Counted from the first letter of the stretch, positions 10,064 through 19,880 are shown. The stretch: DNA of 64,000 nucleotides from Paraburkholderia sp. PGU19 (GCF_013426915.1 NZ_AP023179.1:3658001-3722000); one strand, 5' to 3'. Made by a program: numbers and translations. The notes: generated from the sequence alone by a model not told the origin.

Positions 10064-11062
10064 ATGGGCCACGAAGAGTTCATGTCCCAGGAGGAGGTCG
10101 ATGCCCTCCTCAAGGGCGTCACCGGCGAGTCCGACTCGCAATCCGATCAGGGCGATCGGTCCGGCGTCCGCCCGTACAACATTGCGACGCAGGAACGCAT
10201 CGTTCGCGGCCGGATGCCCGGCCTCGAAATCATCAACGACCGGTTCGCGCGTCTGTTGCGCGTCGGCATATTCAACTTCATGCGGCGCACGGCGGAAATT
10301 TCCGTCGGCCCGGTGAAAGTGCAGAAGTACAGCGAATTCACGCGTAACCTGCCGATCCCGACGAACCTGAACCTCGTCCATGTGAAGCCTCTGCGCGGCA
10401 CGTCGCTGTTCGTGTTCGATCCGAACCTCGTGTTCTTCGTGGTCGACAACCTGTTCGGCGGCGATGGGCGTTTCCATACGCGCGTCGAAGGCCGCGACTT
10501 CACGCAGACTGAACAGCGCATCATCAGCAAGCTGCTGGGCCTCGTGTTCGAGCACTACACGACGGCGTGGAAGAGCGTGCGCCCGATGCAGTTCGAATAC
10601 GTGCGCTCGGAAATGCACACGCAGTTCGCCAACGTCGCGACGCCGAACGAAATTGTGATCGTCACGCAGTTCTCGATCGAATTCGGCCCGACGGGCGGCA
10701 CGCTGCATATCTGCATGCCGTACTCGATGATCGAGCCGATCCGCGACGTGCTGTCCTCGCCGATCCAGGGCGAAGCGCTCGAAGTGGACCGCCGCTGGGT
10801 GCGCGTGCTGTCGCAGCAGGTGCAGGCAGCCGAAGTGGAACTGACGGCGGATCTCGCGCAGGTCCCCGTGACGTTCCAGGAGATTCTCAACATGAAGGCG
10901 GGCGACGTGCTGCCCATCAACATTCCCGAGCACATCACGGCGAAGGTCGACGGCGTGCCGGTGATGGAATGCGGCTACGGAATTTTCAATGGTCAATACG
11001 CATTGCGCGTGCAGAAGATGATCAGCGCAGCGGAACAGATGAAGGAAGCGGGATATGACTGA
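10064..11062 (+). CDS. fliM: FliM, flagellar motor switch protein
   Basis: A 332-residue C-ring protein that receives CheY-P. The N-terminal peptide MSQEEVDALLKGV is the CheY-P-binding motif (LSQxEIDALL in other species). The CheC-like middle domain that binds FliG follows. The C-terminal SpoA-like domain pairs with FliN. An in-frame ATG at 10082 would begin exactly at MSQEEV, so either start is possible; the upstream ATG has AGGAAT in front. It overlaps fliN by 8 nt. Confidence 0.97.
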   Translation: MGHEEFMSQEEVDALLKGVTGESDSQSDQGDRSGVRPYNIATQERIVRGRMPGLEIINDRFARLLRVGIFNFMRRTAEISVGPVKVQKYSEFTRNLPIPTNLNLVHVKPLRGTSLFVFDPNLVFFVVDNLFGGDGRFHTRVEGRDFTQTEQRIISKLLGLVFEHYTTAWKSVRPMQFEYVRSEMHTQFANVATPNEIVIVTQFSIEFGPTGGTLHICMPYSMIEPIRDVLSSPIQGEALEVDRRWVRVLSQQVQAAEVELTADLAQVPVTFQEILNMKAGDVLPINIPEHITAKVDGVPVMECGYGIFNGQYALRVQKMISAAEQMKEAGYD

Positions 11063-11519
11063 GCTGAACTCGACACCCGATATGGACATGCCGGAAGAGT
11101 CGAAGGTGAATGATCCGTTGCCCGGCTCGGGCGCCGAAGAAGCGGCCCTCGACGATTGGGCGAGCGCGCTCGCCGAGCAGAACGACAACACGTCGGTCAG
11201 CGCGACCACGGCTGGCGTGTTCCAGCCGCTGTCGAAGGTCGAGCCGTCCACGACGCGCAACGACATCGACATGATTCTGGACATTCCCGTTCAGATGACG
11301 GTCGAGCTGGGCCGCACGAAGATCGCGATTCGCAACCTGCTGCAACTCGCGCAGGGTTCCGTCGTCGAGCTGGACGGCCTGGCGGGCGAGCCGATGGACG
11401 TGCTCGTCAACGGCTGCCTGATCGCGCAAGGCGAAGTAGTGGTCGTGAACGACAAGTTCGGTATCCGCCTGACCGACATCATCACGCCGTCCGAGCGTAT
11501 CCGGAAACTGAACCGATGA
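11055..11519 (+). CDS. fliN: FliN, flagellar motor switch protein
   Basis: A 154-residue FliN. An acidic, flexible N-terminus of about 70 residues precedes the SpoA domain ([20 protein letters not shown], then VDVLVNG-like and FGIRLTDI). It forms the base of the C-ring and docks FliH. It overlaps fliM upstream and shares an ATGA with fliO downstream. Confidence 0.97.
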   Translation: MTELNSTPDMDMPEESKVNDPLPGSGAEEAALDDWASALAEQNDNTSVSATTAGVFQPLSKVEPSTTRNDIDMILDIPVQMTVELGRTKIAIRNLLQLAQGSVVELDGLAGEPMDVLVNGCLIAQGEVVVVNDKFGIRLTDIITPSERIRKLNR

Positions 11520-12136
11520 AACACGCAGTAACCCGGGCCGCGTCCCACGGGAGCGGCATGCCGCTGCCGCGCCGCGCCCGTTTCATGTCGACGGTTGTCG
11601 CGGCTGGGCTGATGTTCTGCGCCAGCGCTTTCAATCTCGCGCACGCCGCCGACATGAATGCCGTCAACAATGCCGCGCAGATCGCCTCGAGCGTCGGCGC
11701 GGGAACGGCGGTGCCGTCGCTCGGCGTCGGCGCGGTGTTGCAGACGATCGTAGGTCTGGCTGTCGTGATCGGCCTCGTGTTCGGCTTCGCATGGCTCGCG
11801 CGCCGCTTCGGCCTGCAACCGGGCCAGCGCGGCGGGATCGTGAAGACGATCGGCGGCACATCGCTCGGCGGCAAGGAACGCGTGGCCGTCGTCGAGATCG
11901 GCGACACATGGCTCGTGCTCGGCGCTGCGCCCGGCAACGTGCGCCTGTTGCATACGATGCCCGCCGGCTCGGCGTCGGGCGCAACCCATCCCACCGGCAC
12001 GCCGTTTTCAGTGCCCGACGCATCCAGTCCCGGCGGCCCGGTCCAGTTGAGCGGCACCTTCGGACAACGCTTTCGCGACGCGCTCAAAAACGAAGCAGCC
12101 AAACGTTTCCAGCGACGCGCGAGCGGAGAACAGTAA
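11516..12136 (+). CDS. fliO: FliO, export gate assembly protein
   Basis: A 206-residue FliO/MopB protein that helps FliP assemble into the export gate. A Met-rich N-terminal hydrophobic segment (residues 24-44) resembles a signal sequence. The main transmembrane helix ([22 protein letters not shown]) lies near 77-98. A cytoplasmic domain with [18 protein letters not shown] follows. The ATG overlaps the fliN stop, which fixes the start although the frame is open further upstream. Confidence 0.92.
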   Translation: MKHAVTRAASHGSGMPLPRRARFMSTVVAAGLMFCASAFNLAHAADMNAVNNAAQIASSVGAGTAVPSLGVGAVLQTIVGLAVVIGLVFGFAWLARRFGLQPGQRGGIVKTIGGTSLGGKERVAVVEIGDTWLVLGAAPGNVRLLHTMPAGSASGATHPTGTPFSVPDASSPGGPVQLSGTFGQRFRDALKNEAAKRFQRRASGEQ

Positions 12137-12993
12137 TGCAGTACGACCGATCTGACGCGCAGAGCAGCTGCGCTGTGACTTCCCACGTCCTTTCACAGGC
12201 TTCAAAGCAGGCTCCCGCTTCGATGAAAAAGCGCATCCTGAAGGGCGCCACGCTGATCGCGCCGCTCGCCGTGCCCGCGCTGCTGTTCGCGCTGCCGACG
12301 CTGTCGCACGCGCAGGCCAATGGTCTGCCCGCCTTCAACACGAGCCCGGGCCCGAACGGCGGCACGACGTACTCGCTGAGCGTGCAGACGATGCTGCTGC
12401 TCACGATGCTGTCGTTCCTGCCCGCGATGGTGTTGATGATGACGAGCTTCACGCGCATCATCATCGTGTTGTCGCTGCTGCGTCAGGCGATCGGCACGCC
12501 GACCACGCCGCCCAACCAGGTGATGGTCGGTCTTGCGCTGTTTCTCACGCTGTTCGTGATGACGCCCGTGCTCGACAAGGCCTACACGGATGGCTACAAG
12601 CCCTTCTCCGAAGGCACGATCCAGATGGACGAAGCGGTGAAGCGCGGTGTCGCGCCCTTCAAGGCGTTCATGCTGAAGCAGACCCGCGAGAGCGATCTCG
12701 CTTTGTTCGCGCGCATCTCGCACGCTGCGCCGATGCAGGGACCGGAAGACGTGCCGCTGTCGCTGCTGGTGCCGTCGTTCGTGACGAGCGAACTGAAGAC
12801 GGGTTTTCAGATCGGCTTCACCGTGTTCATTCCGTTTGTGATCATCGACATGGTGGTGGCGAGCGTGCTGATGTCGATGGGCATGATGATGATTTCGCCC
12901 GCGACCATTTCGCTGCCGTTCAAGTTGATGCTGTTCGTGCTGGTCGATGGCTGGCAGTTGATCATTGGCTCGCTTGCACAGAGCTTCGTCTGA
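12136..12993 (+). CDS. fliP: FliP, export gate membrane protein
   Basis: A core component (FliP5Q4R1) of the flagellar type III export channel. The frame starts at an ATG overlapping the fliO stop (TAATG) with GGAGA upstream, giving 285 residues. An internal ATG at 12223 begins a classic signal peptide ([20 protein letters not shown]... ending SHAQA) and gives 256 residues, closer to the usual FliP length. Which start is used is unclear. Conserved FliP segments include [20 protein letters not shown] and [15 protein letters not shown]. Confidence 0.95.
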   Translation: MQYDRSDAQSSCAVTSHVLSQASKQAPASMKKRILKGATLIAPLAVPALLFALPTLSHAQANGLPAFNTSPGPNGGTTYSLSVQTMLLLTMLSFLPAMVLMMTSFTRIIIVLSLLRQAIGTPTTPPNQVMVGLALFLTLFVMTPVLDKAYTDGYKPFSEGTIQMDEAVKRGVAPFKAFMLKQTRESDLALFARISHAAPMQGPEDVPLSLLVPSFVTSELKTGFQIGFTVFIPFVIIDMVVASVLMSMGMMMISPATISLPFKLMLFVLVDGWQLIIGSLAQSFV

Positions 12994-13015
12994 ATTCTGC
13001 AGGGAGAATCACGCC

Positions 13016-13285
13016 ATGACGCCGGAAACCGTCACCACGCTCGCGCACGAAGCGATGTACATCGCGTTGCTGCTGGCTGCGCCGCCGCTGTTCGTGGGGC
13101 TCGTTGTCGGTCTCGTCGTGAGCCTGTTTCAGGCCGCGACGCAGATCAACGAAGCGACGCTGTCGTTCATTCCGAAGCTGTTCGCGATTGCCGTGACGCT
13201 GGTGCTGATTGGTCCGTGGATGCTCGCGAAGATGCTCGATTACATGCGCCACATGTTCACCAGCATTCCGACGCTCGCCAACTGA
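13016..13285 (+). CDS. fliQ: FliQ, export gate membrane protein
   Basis: An 89-residue protein with two transmembrane helices, part of the FliPQR export channel. Start MTPETVTTLAHEAMYIALL and the motif SLFQAATQINEATLSFIPK are family-typical. AGGGAGA precedes the ATG. The frame is open upstream into fliP, but the ribosome site and length favour 13016. Confidence 0.96.
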   Translation: MTPETVTTLAHEAMYIALLLAAPPLFVGLVVGLVVSLFQAATQINEATLSFIPKLFAIAVTLVLIGPWMLAKMLDYMRHMFTSIPTLAN

Positions 13286-13316
13286 GCGCCCTTCTCTTTC
13301 CTTCTTTCGACGCGCG

Positions 13317-14099
13317 ATGTTCTCCGTCACCTACGAACAGCTGAACGTCTGGCTGACCGCGTTCCTGTGGCCGTTCGTGCGGATTCTTGCGCTGATGGCG
13401 ACGGCGCCCGCGTTCGGCGACAAGTCGTTGCCGACTCGCGTGAAGATCGCTCTGGCGGGTTTCATTACGCTGATCGTTGCGCCGACTATTGGTGCGTTGC
13501 CGCAGGTTACGGTGTTCTCCGCGCAGGGCGTGTGGATCATCGTCAATCAGTTTTTGATCGGGGCGGCGCTCGGTTTTACGATGCAGCTCGTGTTTGGTGC
13601 GATTCAGGCCGCCGGCGACATCATGGGCATGAGCATGGGGCTCGGGTTCGCGACGTTCTTCGATCCGCATGCTGCGGGGTCGACGGATGTCATGTCGCGC
13701 TACATGAATATGCTCGCGATTTTGACTTTTCTCGCGTTTGATGGGCATTTGCAGGTTATTTCTGCATTGGTTCAGACGTTTCAGGCGCTGCCTGTGTCGG
13801 CGAATGTGCTTGGGGCTAATGGTTGGCGAGTACTCGCCGGGTGGGGGAGCACGGTGATCAGCGCAGCACTGCTGCTGTCTCTGCCGATTGTCACTGCGCT
13901 GCTTATCACTAATCTTGCGCTTGGGATTCTTAATCGGGCTGCGCCGCAGATTGGGGTGTTTCAGGTTGGGTTGCCCGTTACTGTTATTACTGGTTTGCTG
14001 CTGATTCAGTTGATGTTGCCTAATATGATGCCCTTCTTTGCTCGCTTGTTTGAGAGTGGGATTGAGCAGATGGGGCGGGTGGCGGCTGGGTTGAGGTGA
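13317..14099 (+). CDS. fliR: FliR, export gate membrane protein
   Basis: A 260-residue polytopic protein completing the FliPQR gate. The N-terminus (MFSVTYEQLNVWLTAFLWPFVRI) and the conserved GAALGFTMQLVFGAIQAAGDIMGMSMGLGFA region are visible. The last 100 codons switch from C/G-ending to T/G-ending codons, unlike the rest of the gene, on approach to repeat copy 2. It is the last gene of the fliL-R block. Confidence 0.96.
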   Translation: MFSVTYEQLNVWLTAFLWPFVRILALMATAPAFGDKSLPTRVKIALAGFITLIVAPTIGALPQVTVFSAQGVWIIVNQFLIGAALGFTMQLVFGAIQAAGDIMGMSMGLGFATFFDPHAAGSTDVMSRYMNMLAILTFLAFDGHLQVISALVQTFQALPVSANVLGANGWRVLAGWGSTVISAALLLSLPIVTALLITNLALGILNRAAPQIGVFQVGLPVTVITGLLLIQLMLPNMMPFFARLFESGIEQMGRVAAGLR

Positions 14100-14198
14100 G
14101 GGTTTTTGTTTTTTGCTGCGCAAGCGTTGATTGGGGGTTTTTGGGTTTGCGCTGGGATTCGCGTGTTGCCTTCGCGGTTCGCTTCGTGGCGCGGCAGG

Positions 14199-14328
14199 TT
14201 TGGTCCGCTTGTGTCTACGCTGGCATCCGCGATGCGGTGGTTCGCTTCATGCGTCGCCCCTGTGCGGGGCGACGCATGAAGCACGCTAACGAATCGCGGA
14301 TGCCAGCGTAGACACAAGCAAACCACCC
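14199..14328. repeat. Palindromic intergenic element, copy 2 (minimal hairpin)
   Basis: A reduced form of the repeat family between convergent fliR and flgL. Only the outer arms remain, from about GGTTTGG at 14198 through CTGGCATCCGCG at 14221. They meet directly at GCGTCGCCCCTGTGCGGGGC near 14250-14270 and return as CGCGGATGCCAGCG at 14295-14308. It could fold as a long stem and help end transcription on both strands. Confidence 0.8.
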
Positions 14329-14341
14329 CACATCGCAAGAC

Positions 14342-14378
14342 AAAAAAAACGCCCAGCCCTATTCAAAGAGCCAGGCGT
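14342..14378 (-). terminator. Intrinsic terminator of the flgKL unit
   Basis: On the minus strand a GACGCCTGGCTC / GGGCTGGGCGT stem (with wobble pairs) is followed by eight T residues. It lies about 60 nt after the flgL stop. It is a textbook intrinsic terminator. Confidence 0.8.
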
Positions 14379-14392
14379 CTCACACCTACAAA

Positions 14393-14425
14393 AAACAAAA
14401 GCAAAAGCAAAAGCAAAAGCAAAAA
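14393..14425. repeat. Short AAAAGC tandem repeat
   Basis: Four to five head-to-tail AAAAGC units lie just downstream of the flgL stop, in its 3' untranslated region. Length variation by slippage is possible, but no gene frame is affected. Confidence 0.6.
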
Positions 14426-14440
14426 TGAACAACGAAAAAA

Positions 14441-15661
14441 TCAATTCCCGATGTAATCAAACAACGACAACTTCTGAATCATCGAAAAACCCTGCTGCGC
14501 CGCCTGCAGCGAGAATTGGGTCATCGTGTACTTGCTGATCACCGCTGTCAGATTAGTCTGCGTCAAATCCGCAAGATTGCTCGTGGTCTGCAACGAGTTC
14601 GTCTGCGTCACCGTCTGCAGCGCCTCGATCTCCTGCTCGCGACCACCGACCGACGTCTGGATCGACGTCACGTTGTTCATCGTGTTATGCAACTGCGTCA
14701 TCGCCGTGCCCAGCGCGTTCGTCAGGTTCGCCTGGCCGCCCGTGCCCGAGACGGGCGTTTGCAGCGCGGCAATCACGCTGTCGAGGTTCGCGAACACGTC
14801 CTTGTTCGACTGTGCCGAGGGCGTCACCGAGAATGCATCGCCCGCATTGGGCGCGCCGGTAATCGTCACGCTCTGGCCGCCGCCGCCCAGCGAAATCGCC
14901 TGGCCAGTCGTGAAGGTCTGCGGCGCGCTCGTCGTCGACGTGGTGGCGTCGGTGATCGTGTACGTCGTCGCGGACGTGAAGTTGATCGTGAACTTGTGTT
15001 GGTTCGTCGGGTCGGTCGGATTGCTCACCGACACATTGCCGATCGTGCCCGTGCCCGTGTTGGCCGAGTTACCCGCCGTCACGGCCGCGCTGCCCGCCGG
15101 CGAGATGCTCAGGAACACCGCCTGGCCCGTATCGCCAATCGCGATGTTACGGGTGCCCGTCACCTGCACGTTCTGCACGCCGTTGTCGCCGTTGTACTGA
15201 ACAGCCCCGCTCGCGTTGATCGAAAACGGCGGCGTCCCTGCCTGATAGCCGGCGTACAGATAGTTACCCGAGCCGTCAGTGCCGTTCGCAAGACCCATCA
15301 GCTGGTTGCGCAAGCCCTGCAGCTGCGTCGCGATCGCGCCGCGGTCGCCGTCGTTGAGCGAGCCGTCGCCCGCGCGCACCAGCTGCGTGCTGATCGACGT
15401 CAGCACGTTGTTGATGCTGGAGAGCGAGCCGTCCTCGGATTGCAGCGAGGCAAGCGCAGTGTTCTGGTTGTCGGCGTACTGTGACAGCGTCGCGCCCTGC
15501 ATGCTGAGCTGCACGGCCTGCGCCGCGCCGACCGGGTTGTCCGACGGCGTCGAGAGGCTCACGCCGCTCGACAGTTGCTGATACAGCGACGCGAGCGTGG
15601 ATTGCTGATCGTCCATCGTCTGGACGTTCATGCCGAAATATTGCGAAGTAGAGATGCGCAT
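14441..15661 (-). CDS. flgL: FlgL (HAP3), hook-filament junction protein
   Basis: A 406-residue flagellin-like junction protein exported after the hook is finished. The N-terminal D0/D1 helices (MRISTSQYFGMNVQTMDDQQSTLASLYQQLSSG) and C-terminal helix are conserved. The middle is a variable Thr/Asn/Gly-rich domain. It lies 14 nt after flgK and forms one operon with it. Confidence 0.95.
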   Translation of the reverse strand: MRISTSQYFGMNVQTMDDQQSTLASLYQQLSSGVSLSTPSDNPVGAAQAVQLSMQGATLSQYADNQNTALASLQSEDGSLSSINNVLTSISTQLVRAGDGSLNDGDRGAIATQLQGLRNQLMGLANGTDGSGNYLYAGYQAGTPPFSINASGAVQYNGDNGVQNVQVTGTRNIAIGDTGQAVFLSISPAGSAAVTAGNSANTGTGTIGNVSVSNPTDPTNQHKFTINFTSATTYTITDATTSTTSAPQTFTTGQAISLGGGGQSVTITGAPNAGDAFSVTPSAQSNKDVFANLDSVIAALQTPVSGTGGQANLTNALGTAMTQLHNTMNNVTSIQTSVGGREQEIEALQTVTQTNSLQTTSNLADLTQTNLTAVISKYTMTQFSLQAAQQGFSMIQKLSLFDYIGN

Positions 15662-15675
15662 AGTCGTTCAACGCC

Positions 15676-17649
15676 TCAATTGAAAATGCCGAGGATCGTC
15701 TGGAACAGCGTCTGGGCCGTCTGGATGACCTTGCTGTTCGCCTGATACAACTGCTGGTATTGCAGCAGGTTCGCCGCTTCCTCGTTGATGTTCACGCCGG
15801 AGATCGCCTGTTGCGCGGTCGTGATCTGCGTCACGAGCGACGTCTGCGATTTGCTCGACGCCTGGATCTGGTTCGTCTGGTTGCCGATGTCGTTCACGTA
15901 GTTCGCGTACGAGTCGGTCAGGGTGAGCGTACCGTTGCCCATCGACTTCGTCGTCACCAGATTCGAGATCGCCTGCGCGTTGCGGCCGTCCTTGCCGCCC
16001 GCCGGGTTCGGCGAGATCGTGAAGGTGTCGCCGTTCGCGGGCGTGCCCGTGATCTGCAGCGACACGTTGTTGATCGTGCTGCCCGTGATCGTCATCGACG
16101 CGCCCATGGCCGGGTTGTACGGCACGTTGGGCGTCGCCGCCGTGATGTTGTACGAGGTCGGCGGCGTGCTGTTGATGGTCACGGTCGAGCCGACCGGGAA
16201 GCCGGAGATCGACCCCGTCGCCGAGTCGTACGTGAGCGTGGTGGTTGTGCTCGGCAACGTGTAGCCCGCCGACACCGTGCCCTGCGTCACCGACGACGTG
16301 CCCGTATTCGACGTGCCCTTCGACACCAGAACGGGCGACGAAGCCGCGATGGCCGCACCGTCGCTCGTCGTCAGCCCGAAGCCGTTCAGCGCGCCGCGCG
16401 TCGGCTCGACGGTGAACGAATCGCCGGCGTTCATCGTGCCCGTCAGCGAGAACTGCATGCCGCCGATCGGGCTAGTGAGGTTGGCCGCCTGGCCGACGAC
16501 CTGGCCCGTATCGCGATTGGTCAGCGTGTAGTTCGAGCCGTCGTACGACAGCGTGTAGTTGCCCGATACGGGCTGTGACGGATTGGACAGCGAGGCACCC
16601 AGCGTCGCGCCGCCCGTGTTCTTCAGGTTCGCGAAGATGGTCGGATTGCCGACGGTGAACAGCGCGCCGCCCTGGTTGCCGTTCAGGTCGATACCGAGCG
16701 AGTTCTGCGCGTTGACCTGCGCGGCGAAACTCGTCGCGATCGCGCCGAGTTGCGCTTCGGCGGGATCGAGGGTCTGACTGCGGAACGTCATCAGCCCACC
16801 GATCTGCCCTCCCAGCTGGACACTGTCGGGCAGGATTTGCGGCGTCGTCGTTCCGGCCTGGCCCGCAAGACCTGCGTAGGCAACGGCCGTTTCCGTCGGG
16901 TCCGACGGCGATGTGACGGTTGTGAGATTGAAGCTCTTGTCGGCGACGACGAGTGGCTGGCCGTTGCCCATGAATACGCTGTAGCCGCTATCGCCTTGCA
17001 CGACCTGCACGCCGACGAGTTGCGACAGGTTCGACACGGCGAGGTCGCGCTGATCGAGCAGCTGGTTGGGCGGCTGGCCTTGTGAGCTCAGCGACTGGAT
17101 CTGCGCATTCAGTTGCGCGATTTGCGCGCTGTACGTGTTGATCTGCTTGACCGTGTCGCCGATCTGCGTGTTGACGCTGGTGCGCAGCTGGTCGTACTGA
17201 TCGCCTGCTGCGTTGATCTGGTCCGCCAACGATTGCGCGTTGCTGATGGCGCTTTGGCGCATCGCGGGATTCGACGCATCGTTCGCGACGTTCTGCATGC
17301 CGGTGAAGTACGACGTGATCGCGCTCGAAATGCCCGAGGTCGGACTGCCGACCATATTGTTGAGCTGCGCGATCAGGTTGTAGTACGTGTTGAGCGAACC
17401 GGACTGCGACTGCGCGTTATTCAGCTCGGTCGTGAGGTACTGGCTGTACTGGCGCTGGATGGTCGTGGTCGACACGCCGCTGCCGAGATAGCCGGAGCCC
17501 GTGTACTGTCCGCTCGATTCCGAATAGACGGGACGCTCGACGGAGTAGCCGGGCGTCGCCTGATTGGAGATGTTCTGACCCGTAGTCGTCAGCCCCCATT
17601 GGGCTGCGTTGAGTCCACTAAGGCCGATGCTAAAAAGGTTACTGGACAT
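15676..17649 (-). CDS. flgK: FlgK (HAP1), hook-filament junction protein
   Basis: A 657-residue junction protein between hook and filament. The N-terminus contains the rod/hook family motif (GLTTTGQNISNQATPGYSVE). The C-terminus (VNINEEAANLLQYQQLYQANSKVIQTAQTLFQTIL) is the D0 helix. The central region is Ser/Thr/Gly-rich and larger than in Salmonella (553 aa). A sigma-28 promoter lies about 70 nt upstream, fitting late expression. Confidence 0.96.
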   Translation of the reverse strand: MSSNLFSIGLSGLNAAQWGLTTTGQNISNQATPGYSVERPVYSESSGQYTGSGYLGSGVSTTTIQRQYSQYLTTELNNAQSQSGSLNTYYNLIAQLNNMVGSPTSGISSAITSYFTGMQNVANDASNPAMRQSAISNAQSLADQINAAGDQYDQLRTSVNTQIGDTVKQINTYSAQIAQLNAQIQSLSSQGQPPNQLLDQRDLAVSNLSQLVGVQVVQGDSGYSVFMGNGQPLVVADKSFNLTTVTSPSDPTETAVAYAGLAGQAGTTTPQILPDSVQLGGQIGGLMTFRSQTLDPAEAQLGAIATSFAAQVNAQNSLGIDLNGNQGGALFTVGNPTIFANLKNTGGATLGASLSNPSQPVSGNYTLSYDGSNYTLTNRDTGQVVGQAANLTSPIGGMQFSLTGTMNAGDSFTVEPTRGALNGFGLTTSDGAAIAASSPVLVSKGTSNTGTSSVTQGTVSAGYTLPSTTTTLTYDSATGSISGFPVGSTVTINSTPPTSYNITAATPNVPYNPAMGASMTITGSTINNVSLQITGTPANGDTFTISPNPAGGKDGRNAQAISNLVTTKSMGNGTLTLTDSYANYVNDIGNQTNQIQASSKSQTSLVTQITTAQQAISGVNINEEAANLLQYQQLYQANSKVIQTAQTLFQTILGIFN

Positions 17650-17716
17650 GCGTCATCCTGAAAGACGGCGTAAGGGGCGGTGTGTGTGGCACCGCCAGGT
17701 TGACCGAACAATTTGT

Positions 17717-17743
17717 ATATCGGCCTCCCGGCGGGAAGATTGA
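17717..17743 (-). promoter_or_regulatory. Sigma-28 promoter for flgKL
   Basis: Minus-strand reading is TCAATCTT, 11 nt, GCCGATAT. The -10 box matches the FliA consensus at 7 of 8 positions and the -35 box at 5 of 8, with exact spacing. It is 68 nt upstream of flgK and points at it. Confidence 0.6.
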
Positions 17744-17949
17744 GGGCGGGAATGGTTTTTTTGCGCGAAGCGCACGAGGTTTTGTTGCGCGGAGCGCTGG
17801 ACGGGGTTTGGTTTTGTCTTCGACGTTGGGGTTTGGGTTTTGCCTCGGCGAGGCGGTGGTTGCTGCGCATGCGGTTTGGGTTTTTGGCCGTTGCGATGGG
17901 TTACGCGTTTTGCCTTCGTGGCGCGGGTGGTTTGGTCGCTCTGGCCTTT
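17744..17949. other. G/T-rich spacer beside repeat copy 3
   Basis: No gene is supported here. The plus strand is strongly enriched in G and T, as is the left flank of most repeat copies in the window. Confidence 0.6.
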
Positions 17950-18710
17950 GCGCTGGCGTCCGCGTTTCGTTAGCGTGCTTCACGCGTTGCCCCTGTGGGT
18001 TTGCGTTTTCGCTGGCATCCGCGGTTCGTTAGCTCGCTTCAAGCGTCGCCCCTGTGCGGGGCGGCACCTACTTTTCTTTGCCGCCGCAAAGAAAAGTAGG
18101 CAAAAGAAAGCGGCTCACACCGCCAACATTTCTTCTTGCGTGAGGGCCCCAACGGGTCTTACGCTTCACACGGCAGCATTTCTGTTCGCGTCCGTTGCCA
18201 GCGCTTCGAATGAGCGCCTCACCCACTTCAAACACCCGCATAAGAGCTAGCGGCAGCGAATGGTATGTGCCGCCCAGGTGGCAAACTGTGTGTAGGTTGT
18301 CGCGCCGTATAGCCTAGCGCTCTTACAGGGTGGTGCGCGTGCGCTATCGGTTCGGAGTGAGGCGTGTGCAGTACTACGGCCTACACACAGTTTGCCACCT
18401 GGGCAACGGCGGAATATCCGGCGCGGCATGCTGCAACGCGGGTGCGTGAAGCGGGTGAGGCGCTCATTCAGAGCGTTGGCAACGGACGTGGGTCACGTGG
18501 TCGCCGTGTGAAGCGTAGGAACCTTTGGGGTCCCTCAGGCGGGGAGAAATGTTGGCGGTGTGAGCCGCTTTCTTTTGCCTACTTTTCTTTGCGGCGGCAA
18601 AGAAAAGTAGGTGCCGCCCCGCACAGGGGCGACGCGTGAAGCACGCTAACGAAACGCGGATGCCAGCGTCAAAACAAGCAAACCACCCAGCGTCGCAGAC
18701 AACCCAAAAT
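17950..18710. repeat. Palindromic intergenic element, copy 3 (full)
   Basis: A full copy between ycgR and flgK. A partial extra left arm (17950-17999) precedes the main left arm (CGCTGGCATCCGCG at 18009). Nested inverted pairs follow: the AAAGAAAAGTAGGCAAAAGAAAGCGG block; the gcttcacacggca / tgccgtgtgaagc type pair (here with base changes on the right side); and the central CCCAGGTGGCAAACTGTGTGTAGG pair around 18271-18407. The right arm ends CGCGGATGCCAGCG at 18668, with the A/C-rich flank GCGTCGCAGAC to about 18700. It contains the conserved small frame 18364-18639. Confidence 0.85.
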
Positions 18711-18713
18711 AGC

Positions 18714-19463
18714 TTACGCGCGCGCCAAAGAGCGCCGCTTCATCTCAAGCTGAGTAATCAACCGCTGAAGCGTATTCTCAGCATTCCCCGGCAGGGACAA
18801 GAACCGAAACCCGAGGGTGTAACGCTGCGTGCCGTTAGGCAAATCCACAGCCCGATTCGACATCAACTCAAGATCGAGCTGCAACGTCCCAAGCGACCCA
18901 AGTATCACTTCCGTATCCAGCAACTGAACCCCATGCTCGAGCGTCGACACACGCTCATCACTCGTCCGCATGGCCATGCCACCAAGCGACAGATCCTGCA
19001 CTTCGAACCGGAACCCCTCCCCATCCGGCAAGCGCCCACGGCAAATATAAGGATCAAGCAACGGCGCATCGACGCGGAAATACTCCCGCCGCTGCACGTA
19101 ATACAAAACCTCAGGAAAATTGGCCTCGAACGAAGGCCGCCCTTCGAATGTCGTTTCGCGCGGCGTCTGCGTGACGAAGTGCACACGCACACCGTCCGGC
19201 GTCGCGTGGAAATGACCTTCGGGCGAAGTCAGCAGCCCACGGTTCTGCTCGGCAAGCGCGCCCCAGTCAAACGTGAAGGTGCGCTCTCGCACGTCCACTT
19301 CGAGGATCTTCGTCACGAGCTGGCCGCCCTTGTACTGCACGGTCAGAAAATCGCCGCGATTGAGCAGATTGCGCAGTTGCACACCGATCTCAAGCGGATT
19401 GCGGCGGCCGAAGTCGACGCCTTCCATCTCGCGGTTGTCACCATTCGACTGGGTGGTATTCAT
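18714..19463 (-). CDS. ycgR: YcgR-type flagellar brake (PilZ protein)
   Basis: A 249-residue cytoplasmic protein with an N-terminal YcgR domain (about residues 20-115) and a C-terminal PilZ domain. The c-di-GMP-binding residues are present: RREYFR (125-130) and DLSLGG (157-162). YcgR proteins bind the motor when c-di-GMP rises and slow or bias rotation. The frame is open to 19580, but the ATG at 19463 fits family length. It has its own sigma-28 promoter at 19602-19628. Repeat copy 3 separates it from flgK. Confidence 0.9.
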   Translation of the reverse strand: MNTTQSNGDNREMEGVDFGRRNPLEIGVQLRNLLNRGDFLTVQYKGGQLVTKILEVDVRERTFTFDWGALAEQNRGLLTSPEGHFHATPDGVRVHFVTQTPRETTFEGRPSFEANFPEVLYYVQRREYFRVDAPLLDPYICRGRLPDGEGFRFEVQDLSLGGMAMRTSDERVSTLEHGVQLLDTEVILGSLGTLQLDLELMSNRAVDLPNGTQRYTLGFRFLSLPGNAENTLQRLITQLEMKRRSLARA

Positions 19464-19601
19464 GGCCTTGCCAATTTCTCTTCGTTCTTGCGGGCACGTC
19501 GCGAAAGCACCGCCGGCCGGGGCCCGGCACGGCCTGCATACGTCGCGAAACACGCGTGGGTCCGGAATTCTTCTCACCATTCCGGTATCGGGTCTGACTG
19601 T

Positions 19602-19628
19602 TTAGCGGCATCGTCGGCCCAAAGTTTA
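19602..19628 (-). promoter_or_regulatory. Sigma-28 promoter for ycgR
   Basis: Minus-strand reading is TAAACTTT, 11 nt, GCCGCTAA: 7 of 8 matches in both boxes and exact spacing. It lies about 139 nt upstream of the ycgR start. This places the motor brake in the late flagellar class. Confidence 0.75.
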
Positions 19629-19880
19629 GACCGGTTTTACGAAATATTTTCCGCAAACGTTTGACACCGCAACGAAGACAGGATACGCGATTTATGCTCG
19701 CGCTCCGAAAGTGACATAAGACAATAACGGGAGGCAATGCGGCTCGAGCCACCGCCGTGGCGGCGGCTCCGTCCGTCTGATGTTACGACATGGCCGCGTC
19801 GCCGGCGTGATGCCGTTGAAGCAATGTGTAACGCCGATGAGTGACCAGATCGAACGCGGCAAGCGCCGCGTTCGCGTGCG
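19629..19880. other. Spacer between flgJ and ycgR
   Basis: No gene is visible. A perfect 9-bp hairpin (GAACGCGGC, 4-nt loop, GCCGCGTTC, 19852-19873) lies just beyond the flgJ stop and may mark the end of the flgB-J transcript. It lacks a U-tract. Confidence 0.45.

Noticed and set aside
14100..14311. Plus-strand open frames downstream of fliR
   Set aside because: They translate repeat copy 2 and its G/T-rich flank; no start signals or conserved features were seen.
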